A model generated the notes under the pieces. The model was not told the origin of the DNA. It ran no database searches and saw only the letters and a list, made by a program, of their open reading frames with translations. The translations under genes were made by a program, and so were the position numbers. Below, piece after piece: positions 1 through 7,759 of a stretch of 34,292 nt of DNA (its first letter is position 1; each line of letters starts with the position of its first letter). The DNA is from Anaerostipes sp. GTDB taxonomy: Bacteria > Bacillota > Clostridia > Lachnospirales > Lachnospiraceae. The stretch spans positions 1 through 34,292 of the forward strand of contig NZ_JAGZSD010000028.1 of the NCBI RefSeq assembly GCF_018381315.1, read 5' to 3'.

Positions 1-99
1 AAGAGATATTACATAAAAGTCAGGGCATATAAAACAGACTCCGCAGGGAAAAAGGTGTTTGGAAAATACAGCAAAATGATGAACTGGAGAGTTTGGTAA
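1..99 (+). CDS. C-terminal end of a surface protein with a fibronectin type III-like domain (partial)
   Basis: The first 33 codons are open from the window edge and end in TAA at 97-99. The 32 visible residues contain YYIKVRAYKT followed by FGKYSK, the usual last strands (F and G) of the Fn3-like domains that close many secreted Clostridia proteins. It is probably an extracellular or wall-associated protein, but everything upstream is outside the window, so its main activity cannot be told. A strong hairpin terminator follows 32 bases after the stop. Confidence 0.55.
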   Translation, partial: KRYYIKVRAYKTDSAGKKVFGKYSKMMNWRVW

Positions 100-130
100 C
101 AAATCATAGAACGGCCATACAGATGAATAC

Positions 131-163
131 AAAGAGCCGGGGATTAAAATGCCCCGGCTCTTT
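131..163. terminator. Bidirectional intrinsic terminator
   Basis: AAAGAGCCGGGG (131-142) pairs perfectly with CCCCGGCTCTTT (152-163) across a 9-base loop. It sits between the convergent Fn3-domain gene and the minus-strand lipoprotein gene, and its A/T flanks would serve either direction. Confidence 0.85.
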
Positions 164-196
164 ATCGTTTATAAAATTCATGGAAAGAAAAAATTA

Positions 197-1927
197 TTAT
201 TTAGATTTTTTAAAACGTTCCTGTATGGTTTTTTTAGCCTTTTTCAGCCAATAGAGCACAGAACTCTGCTTGGTGTACAGCAGTATCGCAGACAATATGA
301 GAAGGCCAAGCGGAAGCAGGAATTTTAAAATGTTCAGAATATGATGAGTGGCAGTATTCCCTTTATAATTAAAAGTAAATTCGTCACCGGTAAGCTTACA
401 CTTATGAATAGAAGCAACGGATTCATTGCTTTCCATGAGGGCGGAAACCGGTTTGTCTGCTATATTTTGTGCCATCTCAATTTTTTTGTATGAGCCTGAG
501 GCCACAGTGAACTCGGAAGAGGTATCTTTGCTGACAGAAGCAAATGTAAAGGTACCCTTAGCTTTTTTGTTATTCAGATGCAGCCTGAACTTGCTGGTAT
601 AATCTGATGTCTGTCCCTGAAAAAGTGAATTTTTGGACTCATAACTTGATGAGGAGCCCTTCCAGATTTTCTTTAAATCTGCATCACATTGTTTTACGCT
701 GCCTTTCTGCACAAAAGAAAGACGGTGGTCATCTTCCTTATCCAGAGAAACATTTGAAATCGTACTTCCCATAAAGCTTTCTTTTAACTTAGCCAGTTCC
801 CGTTTATTGCACAGAGATGAAAAAACAAAACTAAAACTTCTGCGGATATCATTTTTATCCTTATATACTTCTGTTATGTCGTATTTTCTCACAGGCTGGG
901 CAAAGGAAGAAGAAAAATTTACTTTCTGTTTGGATATTTTTCCGTCGATAATCTTCTGTTCACCGCTGTCTGAAAAGGAGTCATTGGCAGTATAAGTGTA
1001 GGTCACAGGAACCTTGCCCGATTCATCCGCAAAATTTTTAAAATCCAGCGTCTCTTCAAAATCCAGCTGAAATTCAAAAGGACTGCCGTTTTTCGTGTCT
1101 ACCCGGTAAGTACCTCTGGTATCTGAGGTATGAAGCACTTTTCGCGTCACAGCGCACAAATCAGAAAAATTGTCTTTGGTAAAAGAGATGACGAGAGTTT
1201 TTCCGTCCTTCTCATTTTTCCATTTTTTCTGATAGGAAGAGCCGGAAAAGTAGCTGCTGACAGCAGAAGAGTGTTTTTCTAATGTGTCTTTCGGCAGCCG
1301 GATGGAGATAATCCGTTTCAGCTTCATATCCGCCGTTTCGCTGGTCTTAATGTCAATAGAAGATACAGGCACATAACTCATCTCATTGATACTGATTTTG
1401 TCATCTGTCTCGTATTTTTTCCCCGCAAAGACAAACTCTGTATTCTTTAGATTCCAGAGATCGTCTACACTTTTATGGTCTGCATAACCTTTCTCATAAA
1501 GGGCTGTGTAAAGCCAGGACATCAAATCCTTTGTAGAAAAGTTTTCTGAGTACTGGACCCCTTTGGCAAAAGGAGAATCTGAATAGCTGTATTTAATTTC
1601 AGGTGCAAAATTCAGCATGGATTCTACCTTTTTTTTATAATCCTTTTTGGATGAATAATCCAGACGGAAGGTGTAGACTGTGTTGTTCTGATCTGAGGTT
1701 TGTTTGTAGACCAGAGCCTTCGGGCAGGCATCCCGGATGACCTTGTCCAAGTCCTTTTTGGAACCGGAGAAGTACCTGGACAGATCCGAAGAACTTACGG
1801 TACATGTCATAATCCGGTGGCCGGAAAAATCTTTATTTAATTCCATGCGGCTGTTAAGCTCAATGCCGCAGCCCCACAAAAAGACCAGGGACAGCAGCAT
1901 TACAGACAGCAAACATCTTTTTTTCAT
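197..1927 (-). CDS. Large membrane lipoprotein with an added C-terminal transmembrane anchor, function unknown
   Basis: A 576-residue protein that I do not recognise as a named family. Residues 1-20 are a lipoprotein signal (MKKR, hydrophobic core, lipobox LWGC with the lipid-accepting Cys at 20). The body is rich in Ser, Lys, Asp and aromatic residues, without evident catalytic motifs. Near residue 530 a hydrophobic helix (LLPLGLLILSAILLY) is followed by a very basic tail, so the C terminus should be cytoplasmic. The protein would thus be held at both ends with about 500 residues outside the cell. The start codon directly follows the argH stop (TAAATG), with AAAGGAAA inside the argH end as ribosome binding site, so it is probably translationally coupled to argH. 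A sensor, assembly factor or LppM-like protein is possible but not shown. Confidence 0.85.
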   Translation of the reverse strand: MKKRCLLSVMLLSLVFLWGCGIELNSRMELNKDFSGHRIMTCTVSSSDLSRYFSGSKKDLDKVIRDACPKALVYKQTSDQNNTVYTFRLDYSSKKDYKKKVESMLNFAPEIKYSYSDSPFAKGVQYSENFSTKDLMSWLYTALYEKGYADHKSVDDLWNLKNTEFVFAGKKYETDDKISINEMSYVPVSSIDIKTSETADMKLKRIISIRLPKDTLEKHSSAVSSYFSGSSYQKKWKNEKDGKTLVISFTKDNFSDLCAVTRKVLHTSDTRGTYRVDTKNGSPFEFQLDFEETLDFKNFADESGKVPVTYTYTANDSFSDSGEQKIIDGKISKQKVNFSSSFAQPVRKYDITEVYKDKNDIRRSFSFVFSSLCNKRELAKLKESFMGSTISNVSLDKEDDHRLSFVQKGSVKQCDADLKKIWKGSSSSYESKNSLFQGQTSDYTSKFRLHLNNKKAKGTFTFASVSKDTSSEFTVASGSYKKIEMAQNIADKPVSALMESNESVASIHKCKLTGDEFTFNYKGNTATHHILNILKFLLPLGLLILSAILLYTKQSSVLYWLKKAKKTIQERFKKSK

Positions 1928-3307
1928 TTAGATTTCCTTTAAATATGCTTCGTTTATTTCAATCACTTTTTTCATGGCAGCCTGCCCCGGTGCTCCGATT
2001 GTATTTCGTTTTTCCACACAGGTCTTCATGCTGATCGCCTCATAGATATCTTCGTCAAAGGCAGGGCTGATCTTTAAGTACTCTTCCAGGGGAAGGTCAT
2101 CCAGGGAGATATTCTTTTCAATACACAGAAGAACCAGCTGTCCGACAATACCGTGTGCATCTCTGAACGGAACTCCGTGGTTTACCAGATAGTCAGCTGC
2201 ATCAGTTGCATTGGTGAAGCCATTTTTTGCACTGTCTTCCATGCGGTCCTTGTTGAACGTCATAGTTTTCATCATGCCCGTAAACAAGCTTAAGCAGCCC
2301 TTTACAGTGTCAATGGCATCAAAGGTGTATTCCTTATCCTCCTGCATGTCCTTATTGTAGGCCAGAGGTATTCCCTTCATGGTTGTAAGAATGGAGGTCA
2401 GTGCAGCGTAAACCCGGCCGGTCTTTCCGCGCACCAGCTCTGCGATGTCAGGATTTTTTTTCTGAGGCATGATGCTGCTTCCGGTACTGAAACCATCATC
2501 GATGGAGACAAACTGATATTCGTTGGAATTCCACACAATGATCTCTTCACTGAATCGGCTCAAATGCATCATAATGGTAGAAAGAGCAGATAATAACTCT
2601 ATGATATAATCCCGGTCAGAGACAGAATCCATACTGTTTAGAGTCGGACCGTAAAAATCCAAAAGATCTGCGGTCATTTTCCGGTCGAGAGGGTAGGTTG
2701 TCCCTGCCAGCGCTCCGGAGCCCAAAGGGCAGTAATTCATTCTCTCATATATATCTGTCAGACGGGAGTAGTCTCTCTTGAACATCTCCATGTAGGCACC
2801 CACATGGTGTGCCAGCGTGACAGGCTGAGCCTTCTGCAGGTGGGTAAAACCGGGCATAAATGTATCAAGATGGTCTTTCATGATCTGGTGGAGGGTTTCC
2901 ATCAATTCCTTTAAAAGTTCCTTGACGGCAGAGATCTCATCTCTTGTATAGAGCTTCATATCTAAGGCCACCTGGTCATTGCGGCTTCTTCCGGTGTGAA
3001 GCTTTTTGCCTGCATCTCCGATGCGGTCAATCAGGTTTGCCTCCACAAAGCTGTGAATGTCTTCATATTCGCTGGTGATCTCAATGGTTCCGGACTCAAT
3101 GTCTGAAAGGATGCCGTTTAAACCTTCAATAATCTGATCCTTTTCCTCCTCCGTGAGAACACCCGTGCTTGCCAGCATAGTGACATGTGCAATACTGCCC
3201 TCAATATCCTGACGGTAAAATTTTTGATCAAAACCGATGGAAGCGTTAAAATTGTAAACCAGCTGATCCGTTTCCTTGGTGAACCTGCCACCCCATAATT
3301 GTGCCAT
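1928..3307 (-). CDS. argH: Argininosuccinate lyase
   Basis: Splits argininosuccinate into arginine and fumarate, the last step of arginine synthesis, in the cytoplasm as a homotetramer. The 459 residues match the usual length. The fumarase/aspartase signature GSSIMPQKKNPD is at 276-287, with the flexible catalytic loop serine in it, and TGRSRND at 105-111 is the typical substrate-binding segment. The start MAQLWGGRF is the family's normal N terminus, and ATG at 3305-3307 is preceded by a GAGGAAA ribosome binding site. It lies 4.5 kb from argG, with unrelated genes between. A candidate promoter with a TTGCAT -35 and a partial ArgR half-site lies upstream. The stop codon touches the start of the downstream lipoprotein gene. 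Confidence 0.97.
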   Translation of the reverse strand: MAQLWGGRFTKETDQLVYNFNASIGFDQKFYRQDIEGSIAHVTMLASTGVLTEEEKDQIIEGLNGILSDIESGTIEITSEYEDIHSFVEANLIDRIGDAGKKLHTGRSRNDQVALDMKLYTRDEISAVKELLKELMETLHQIMKDHLDTFMPGFTHLQKAQPVTLAHHVGAYMEMFKRDYSRLTDIYERMNYCPLGSGALAGTTYPLDRKMTADLLDFYGPTLNSMDSVSDRDYIIELLSALSTIMMHLSRFSEEIIVWNSNEYQFVSIDDGFSTGSSIMPQKKNPDIAELVRGKTGRVYAALTSILTTMKGIPLAYNKDMQEDKEYTFDAIDTVKGCLSLFTGMMKTMTFNKDRMEDSAKNGFTNATDAADYLVNHGVPFRDAHGIVGQLVLLCIEKNISLDDLPLEEYLKISPAFDEDIYEAISMKTCVEKRNTIGAPGQAAMKKVIEINEAYLKEI

Positions 3308-3352
3308 ATGTATTTCCTCATTTCTTATTAATTTGTCTTTTGATAAATTCTA

Positions 3353-3380
3353 ACCATAATATTTTACACTATAAATGCAA
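3353..3380 (-). promoter_or_regulatory. Candidate argH promoter with an ArgR half-site
   Basis: Read on the minus strand: -35 TTGCAT (3375-3380), a 16-base spacer and -10 TATGGT (3353-3358). The sequence 3366-3379 matches the ArgR box pattern TGNATWWWWATNCA on its right half only (three mismatches on the left). The -35 is identical to those of argG and argC. The -10 is weak, so this is tentative. Confidence 0.4.
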
Positions 3381-3461
3381 TATTTACTATATTTTTTAAG
3401 CAAAAATCGCGTATAACCAAACCCGGCATCGCACACAATATTTAAAAAACGGGTGATGAGA

Positions 3462-3887
3462 ATGGAACGAAGATTAAAAATAGAAAAGCATTTAGTTTTA
3501 TTTGTTTTGGGCGGGATGGCATATTTCTTTACTGAAGTTTTAGTCAGGGGATATTCCCATTATACAATGTTCCTGTGCGGAGGCGCCTGTTTTTTGTGTA
3601 TCGGGCTGCTGAATGAGAGTGTTAAGATCAAAATGAGCTTCTTAAGCCAGATGGTACTTTCGGCTTTTATCATCACAGGACTTGAACTGGTCACCGGCCT
3701 GATCGTGAATGTATGGCTTGGCTGGGAAATATGGGACTATTCAGAGCTTCCATACAATTTCAAGGGACAGATCTGCCTTTTATACTCGGTACTTTGGTTT
3801 TTTGCGTCCAGCGTAGCGATTGTTATGGATGATTTCCTCAGGTATAAGCTGTTTCATGAGGAAAAGCCTCATTATAAGATTTTGTAA
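3462..3887 (+). CDS. Putative ABC-transporter type IV membrane protein (PF06541 family)
   Basis: A 141-residue integral membrane protein with four hydrophobic segments. The stretch GWEIWDYSELPYNFKGQICL between segments three and four is characteristic of PF06541 (ABC_trans_CmpB), common in Lachnospiraceae. The family name implies a transporter role, but no substrate is established and there is no ATPase partner here. The frame opens with GTG 3453, ATG 3456 and ATG 3462. I prefer 3462 because GGGTG (3451-3455) lies 6 bases before it, whereas the earlier codons have no ribosome binding site. It diverges from argH, and a promoter for the next operon begins at its stop codon. Confidence 0.8.
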   Translation: MERRLKIEKHLVLFVLGGMAYFFTEVLVRGYSHYTMFLCGGACFLCIGLLNESVKIKMSFLSQMVLSAFIITGLELVTGLIVNVWLGWEIWDYSELPYNFKGQICLLYSVLWFFASSVAIVMDDFLRYKLFHEEKPHYKIL

Positions 3888-3909
3888 ATTGTTTTCTTCA
3901 TGTTATAAT
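3882..3909 (+). promoter_or_regulatory. Promoter of the ankyrin-topB-SanA operon
   Basis: TTGTAA (3882-3887), a 16-base spacer and TATAAT (3904-3909) with the extended-minus-10 dinucleotide TG one base before it. Initiation here would leave a leader of about 150 bases before the ankyrin gene. Two further TATAAT hexamers (3990-3995 and 4040-4045) lie in that leader without convincing -35 elements. Confidence 0.6.
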
Positions 3910-4066
3910 AAAAAACATCGGGAATGCCTGCATTTTATGCCGGTTTCTCATGTCCGGGTCCGGTTGGGATTTAGATTTTTATAAGAAACTATAATAAAAA
4001 TATAAGTATTTTCATAAGAATTAGCCAGAGAGGGTTCTATATAATGGAAACTGTGAGGTGATTCTT

Positions 4067-4801
4067 ATGAAAAAAATACCAGCCGTACATAAAAGATTGG
4101 CAGCTGTTTTATTGTTTATCCTGATGGTAGGGTGCTTTTTGCTGGGTGTTCTGCACTCAGCCGGAAAACGGGCGGCAAAGAAATCTGAATATAAAGAAGG
4201 AACGGTCCAATATAACATCTTTTATAATAAAAAGAAAGAAATCAAACGAATGGTGAGCCAGGGGCTGGATCTCAATGATTCCAGCCAGCCGGCATCCGCT
4301 GCCCCGCTGATTATGGCGATAGACGCTCTTGACAGGGACCGCATGTACAGCATGGTGGCATTTCTCATAGAGCAGGGCGCAGAGGTGAACTCTGATTACC
4401 AGACAGACAGCGACATTGTTTTCCGCCGGAGAACTCCGCTTTATGAGGCCATCTCCTTTGGGGATACAAAACTGGTCCGGCAGCTTCTGAAGGCCGGAGC
4501 CAGTGCAGATTATCGGGATAAAGACGGGACAACTCCGCTGATGTTTGCATGTTTTATGGCCAATGGCAGTGTGAATCAAGATACAGTGGATAATGTCCGC
4601 ACCCTTTTGTATGCAGGAGCCGATCCGTCCGCTGTCAACCAGGATGGGAAAACAGCAGAGGATTATTTTGAAACAGGACGCAGAAATATAGAAGCAGATA
4701 TGAAAGACAGCCGGCTGACAGATGAGGAGAAGAAGCAGACCCGGCGGTACCTGGGGAAGATCCGGGTGCTGCTGGATGGTGCTGTCAGCAATCGGCGGTA
4801 A
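4067..4801 (+). CDS. Membrane-anchored ankyrin-repeat protein
   Basis: A 244-residue protein with a basic N terminus and a hydrophobic segment at about residues 11-29, which includes VGC at 21-23. It is either a signal anchor or an atypical lipoprotein signal. From about residue 75 to 200 there are three ankyrin-type units, recognisable by RTPLYEAISFGDTKLVRQLL, then GTTPLMFAC, then LYAGADPSAVNQDGKT. Ankyrin repeats are protein-binding scaffolds with no enzymatic role, and the partner is unknown. Start ATG 4067 is chosen over the in-frame GTG 4058 because GAGGTG (4055-4060) is properly spaced for the ATG. It is the first gene of an operon with topB and the SanA-like gene, with 23-base gaps. 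Confidence 0.8.
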   Translation: MKKIPAVHKRLAAVLLFILMVGCFLLGVLHSAGKRAAKKSEYKEGTVQYNIFYNKKKEIKRMVSQGLDLNDSSQPASAAPLIMAIDALDRDRMYSMVAFLIEQGAEVNSDYQTDSDIVFRRRTPLYEAISFGDTKLVRQLLKAGASADYRDKDGTTPLMFACFMANGSVNQDTVDNVRTLLYAGADPSAVNQDGKTAEDYFETGRRNIEADMKDSRLTDEEKKQTRRYLGKIRVLLDGAVSNRR

Positions 4802-4824
4802 AAGTAAGAAATGAGGATAAGGAA

Positions 4825-6945
4825 TTGAAAAAAAGATTAGTGATCGCAGAAAAGCCATCAGTGGCAAGGGATATTGCAAGGGTTTTGGGATGCAGGCAGA
4901 AAGGTTCTTCCTTTATGGAAGGTGAAAAGTATATTGTGACCTGGGCGCTGGGGCATTTGGTGACTCTGGCCGATCCGGAGCAGTATGGAAATCAGTACAA
5001 ACAGTGGAGCATGGACACCCTTCCTATGATGCCCGAGCAGTGGAAGCTTGTGGTAATCGGCAAGACATCAAAACAGTATCAGGCTGTTAAAAAACTGATC
5101 TTCAGAAACGATGTGTCAGATATAATTATCGCTACGGATGCAGGACGGGAGGGGGAGCTGGTTGCCCGGTGGATTCTTAAGAAAGCAGGCAGTCAAAAAC
5201 CTGTGCAGAGACTTTGGATTTCGTCAGTGACAGACAAAGCGATCCGGGAAGGTTTTGCACATTTAAAGCCCGGCAGAGAATATGAAAATCTCTATCATGC
5301 GGCAGTGGCAAGAGCAGAGGCGGACTGGCTGGTAGGAATCAACGCTACAAGAGCATTGACCTGTAAATATAATGCCCAGCTGTCCTGCGGAAGAGTCCAG
5401 ACACCTACACTTGCCATGATTGCTAAACGGGAAGATGAAATCCGTACATTCCGGCCGAAAAAGTTTTATGGGATCAAAGCGGCTGCCCAGGGAATGACAT
5501 TCACATGGAAGGACAAAAAGTCAGGAAGCGGGCAGAGCTTTGACAGGGAGAAAATAGAAAAGATAAAGAAAACGGTCCAGGACGCGCCGCTTCTGATCGG
5601 GAAGATTTCTAAAAAACCGAAGAAAACCTATGCTCCGTCACTTTATAACCTGACGGATCTGCAGACGGATGCAAATAAGAGATTTGGTTTTTCTGCTAAG
5701 CAGACACTTAATTTGATGCAGAGTTTATATGAGCACCATAAGGTTCTCACTTATCCGAGAACTGATTCCCGTTTTCTGAGCAGCGATATGGCCGATACGA
5801 TAAAGGAACGGCTGAAAGCAGTGAGTGTGGGACCTTACAAGCAGTGGACAGCAAAACTTATGACAAAAAAGGTCAGTGGGTCAGCTTCATTTATCAATGA
5901 CAGCAAAGTTACAGACCATCATGCCATTATCCCGACGGAGCAGCCTGTTTTTCTGACGGATATGAGTTTCGACGAACGAAAGATTTATGATCTGGTAGTA
6001 AAACGCTTCCTTGCCGTATTGTCACCGGCCTGCGAGTATGAGCAGACATTTCTTTCCGGGACCATTCAGGGGGAGACTTTTGAGGCAAAAGGTACTGTGA
6101 TGGTAAAAGCCGGATGGAAGGATATTTACCAGGAAGAAGAGAGCACAGGAGAGGCCCTTCCTTCAGAAAAGCTGAAAACGCTGAGGGAAGGATCAAGGAT
6201 CACAGTGGACTCCATAAAGATTACAGAAGGAACGACCAATCCTCCTGCCAGATACACAGAAGGAACTTTGATCGCAAAAATGGAGAAGCAGGGGCTTGGA
6301 ACAGTGGCTACCCGTGCGGATATTATAGAGAAGCTGTTTTCCAGTTTTCTGCTTGAAAAGAACGGTAATGACGTGGTAATCACCGCCAAGGCAAAGCAGC
6401 TTTTGGAACTGGTTCCGGAAGATTTAAGAAAAGCAGAGCTTACGGCAGAGTGGGAGCGCAGGCTTACAGCTATCGCCGAGGGCCGGGAAGATGACAGGAA
6501 GTTTATGGGAGAGATCAGCGGATATACGAGGCAGATCATCGAAGAGATTAAGCATGCCGAGGGTACGTTCCGCCATGAAAACCTGACCCGCCATAAGTGT
6601 CCGGAGTGCGGAAAATTTATGCTGAAGGTAAAAGGAAAACATGGCACTTTTCTTGTATGCCAGGACCGGGAATGCGGTTTCAGAAAGACTCTGTCAAGGA
6701 CCAGCAACGCCAGATGTCCTGTCTGCCACAAAAAAATGGAGATGGTAGGCGAAGGAGAAGGACAGAAATTTGTCTGTGTCTGCGGCCACAAAGAAAAGCT
6801 CAGCGCTTTTAAGGAGCGGAAGAAAAAAGAGGGTGCGGGCGTAAGCAAAAAGGAAGTCAGCCGCTATCTGAAAAAGCAGCAGAAAGAGGCAGAGCAGCCG
6901 ATTAACAATGCGTTTGCCGATGCATTTGCTAAGCTGAAGCTGTAG
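4825..6945 (+). CDS. topB: DNA topoisomerase III
   Basis: A type IA topoisomerase that relaxes negative supercoils and decatenates by passing single strands, working with replication and recombination. The Toprim domain starts with VIAEKPSVARDIA and has the metal-binding motif TDAGREGE at 104-111. The catalytic tyrosine is Tyr310 in LTYPRTDSR. The C terminus carries two cysteine clusters (CPEC...C...C near 590 and CPVC...CVC near 630), a zinc-ribbon arrangement that binds DNA. The 706 residues are normal for Firmicute TopB. The start is TTG at 4825, since MKKRLVIAEKPS is the family's N terminus and GAGGA (4813-4817) lies 7 bases upstream. Second gene of its operon. Confidence 0.95.
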   Translation: MKKRLVIAEKPSVARDIARVLGCRQKGSSFMEGEKYIVTWALGHLVTLADPEQYGNQYKQWSMDTLPMMPEQWKLVVIGKTSKQYQAVKKLIFRNDVSDIIIATDAGREGELVARWILKKAGSQKPVQRLWISSVTDKAIREGFAHLKPGREYENLYHAAVARAEADWLVGINATRALTCKYNAQLSCGRVQTPTLAMIAKREDEIRTFRPKKFYGIKAAAQGMTFTWKDKKSGSGQSFDREKIEKIKKTVQDAPLLIGKISKKPKKTYAPSLYNLTDLQTDANKRFGFSAKQTLNLMQSLYEHHKVLTYPRTDSRFLSSDMADTIKERLKAVSVGPYKQWTAKLMTKKVSGSASFINDSKVTDHHAIIPTEQPVFLTDMSFDERKIYDLVVKRFLAVLSPACEYEQTFLSGTIQGETFEAKGTVMVKAGWKDIYQEEESTGEALPSEKLKTLREGSRITVDSIKITEGTTNPPARYTEGTLIAKMEKQGLGTVATRADIIEKLFSSFLLEKNGNDVVITAKAKQLLELVPEDLRKAELTAEWERRLTAIAEGREDDRKFMGEISGYTRQIIEEIKHAEGTFRHENLTRHKCPECGKFMLKVKGKHGTFLVCQDRECGFRKTLSRTSNARCPVCHKKMEMVGEGEGQKFVCVCGHKEKLSAFKERKKKEGAGVSKKEVSRYLKKQQKEAEQPINNAFADAFAKLKL

Positions 6946-6968
6946 TTTTTGCACAAAGGGGAGATAAG

Positions 6969-7652
6969 ATGGGACAAAAGAAGAAACGGCGGAGTTTTTT
7001 GCTGAGATTATTTGTGATTCTTATAGCAGCAGGTTTCCTGACAGCAGGCGGGATTAACTTGTTCGTTGTAAAACGGGCTGAAAAGAGTATAGAGACGTGG
7101 ACCCGTCTGACCGGTAATAAACAGAAAAAGGCGGATGCGGTGATTGTGCTGGGTGCAAAAGTAAGAAAAGACGGCAGGATGAGTCTGATGCTGAAAGAGC
7201 GGGTCGATATGGGGATTGCGGCTTATAAGCAGGGTCTTGCAGACCGGATCATTATGAGCGGGGATCACGGAACACAAGGGTATGATGAAGTCAGTACGAT
7301 GAAAGCCTATGCAGTAGAACAGGGAGTGCCGTCCAAGTGTGTTTTTAAAGATCATGCTGGATTTTCTACTTATGAAACCATGTATCGGGCAAGAGATATT
7401 TTTCAGGCAAAAAATGTGATTGTAATCACGCAGAAATATCATCTGTACCGTGCGGTGTATGATGCCCAGGCGCTGGGACTTCAGGTGAAGGGAGCGGCCT
7501 GTGACAAGGCTGTCTATAAAGGCGACAAAGCCAGAAAGTTTAGGGAGGCCATCGCCAGGATCAAAGATTTTGGATATACGGTAGTGAAGCCTAAGCCCAA
7601 ATTTCTGGGAAAGGCCATACCGGTAAACGGCAATGGAGATGTGACAGAATAG
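6969..7652 (+). CDS. DUF218 (YdcF/SanA/ElyC-type) membrane-anchored protein
   Basis: A 227-residue protein with one N-terminal transmembrane helix (about residues 10-28) and an extracytoplasmic DUF218 domain. Typical motifs are AVIVLGAKV, DRIIMSGDHG, the stretch VSTMKAYAVEQGVP and VITQKYHLYRA. The family includes SanA, linked to vancomycin exclusion, and ElyC, linked to envelope assembly; the biochemical reaction is poorly defined. Start ATG 6969 follows AAAGGGGAG. It is the last gene of the ankyrin-topB operon and is followed by a perfect bidirectional terminator. Confidence 0.88.
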   Translation: MGQKKKRRSFLLRLFVILIAAGFLTAGGINLFVVKRAEKSIETWTRLTGNKQKKADAVIVLGAKVRKDGRMSLMLKERVDMGIAAYKQGLADRIIMSGDHGTQGYDEVSTMKAYAVEQGVPSKCVFKDHAGFSTYETMYRARDIFQAKNVIVITQKYHLYRAVYDAQALGLQVKGAACDKAVYKGDKARKFREAIARIKDFGYTVVKPKPKFLGKAIPVNGNGDVTE

Positions 7653-7688
7653 GAACGAAGCTGCCAAATATGATTTATGAAACAAGAA

Positions 7689-7736
7689 AAAATACCGGGA
7701 CCGCAAAACAAAATGTTGATACGGTCCCGGTATTTT
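7689..7736. terminator. Bidirectional intrinsic terminator
   Basis: The arms AAAATACCGGGACCG (7689-7703) and CGGTCCCGGTATTTT (7722-7736) pair over 15 bp without mismatch around an 18-base loop. They end both the SanA-like gene (plus) and argG (minus), which converge here. Confidence 0.9.
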
Positions 7737-7759
7737 ATGTAAATCTTACTTCCCGCAGA

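Noticed and set aside
4157..4879. 240-codon minus-strand frame opposite the ankyrin gene
   Set aside because: Antisense to the ankyrin repeats and spanning the topB start; no domain, no start signal.
6126..6848. 240-codon open frame on the minus strand inside topB
   Set aside because: It lies wholly antisense to topB, which has all catalytic motifs; it has no ribosome binding site and no recognisable domain, so it is a shadow of codon bias.
7008..7706. 232-codon minus-strand frame opposite the SanA-like gene
   Set aside because: Antisense to a clear DUF218 gene, and it runs into the terminator; its composition looks like reversed coding sequence.
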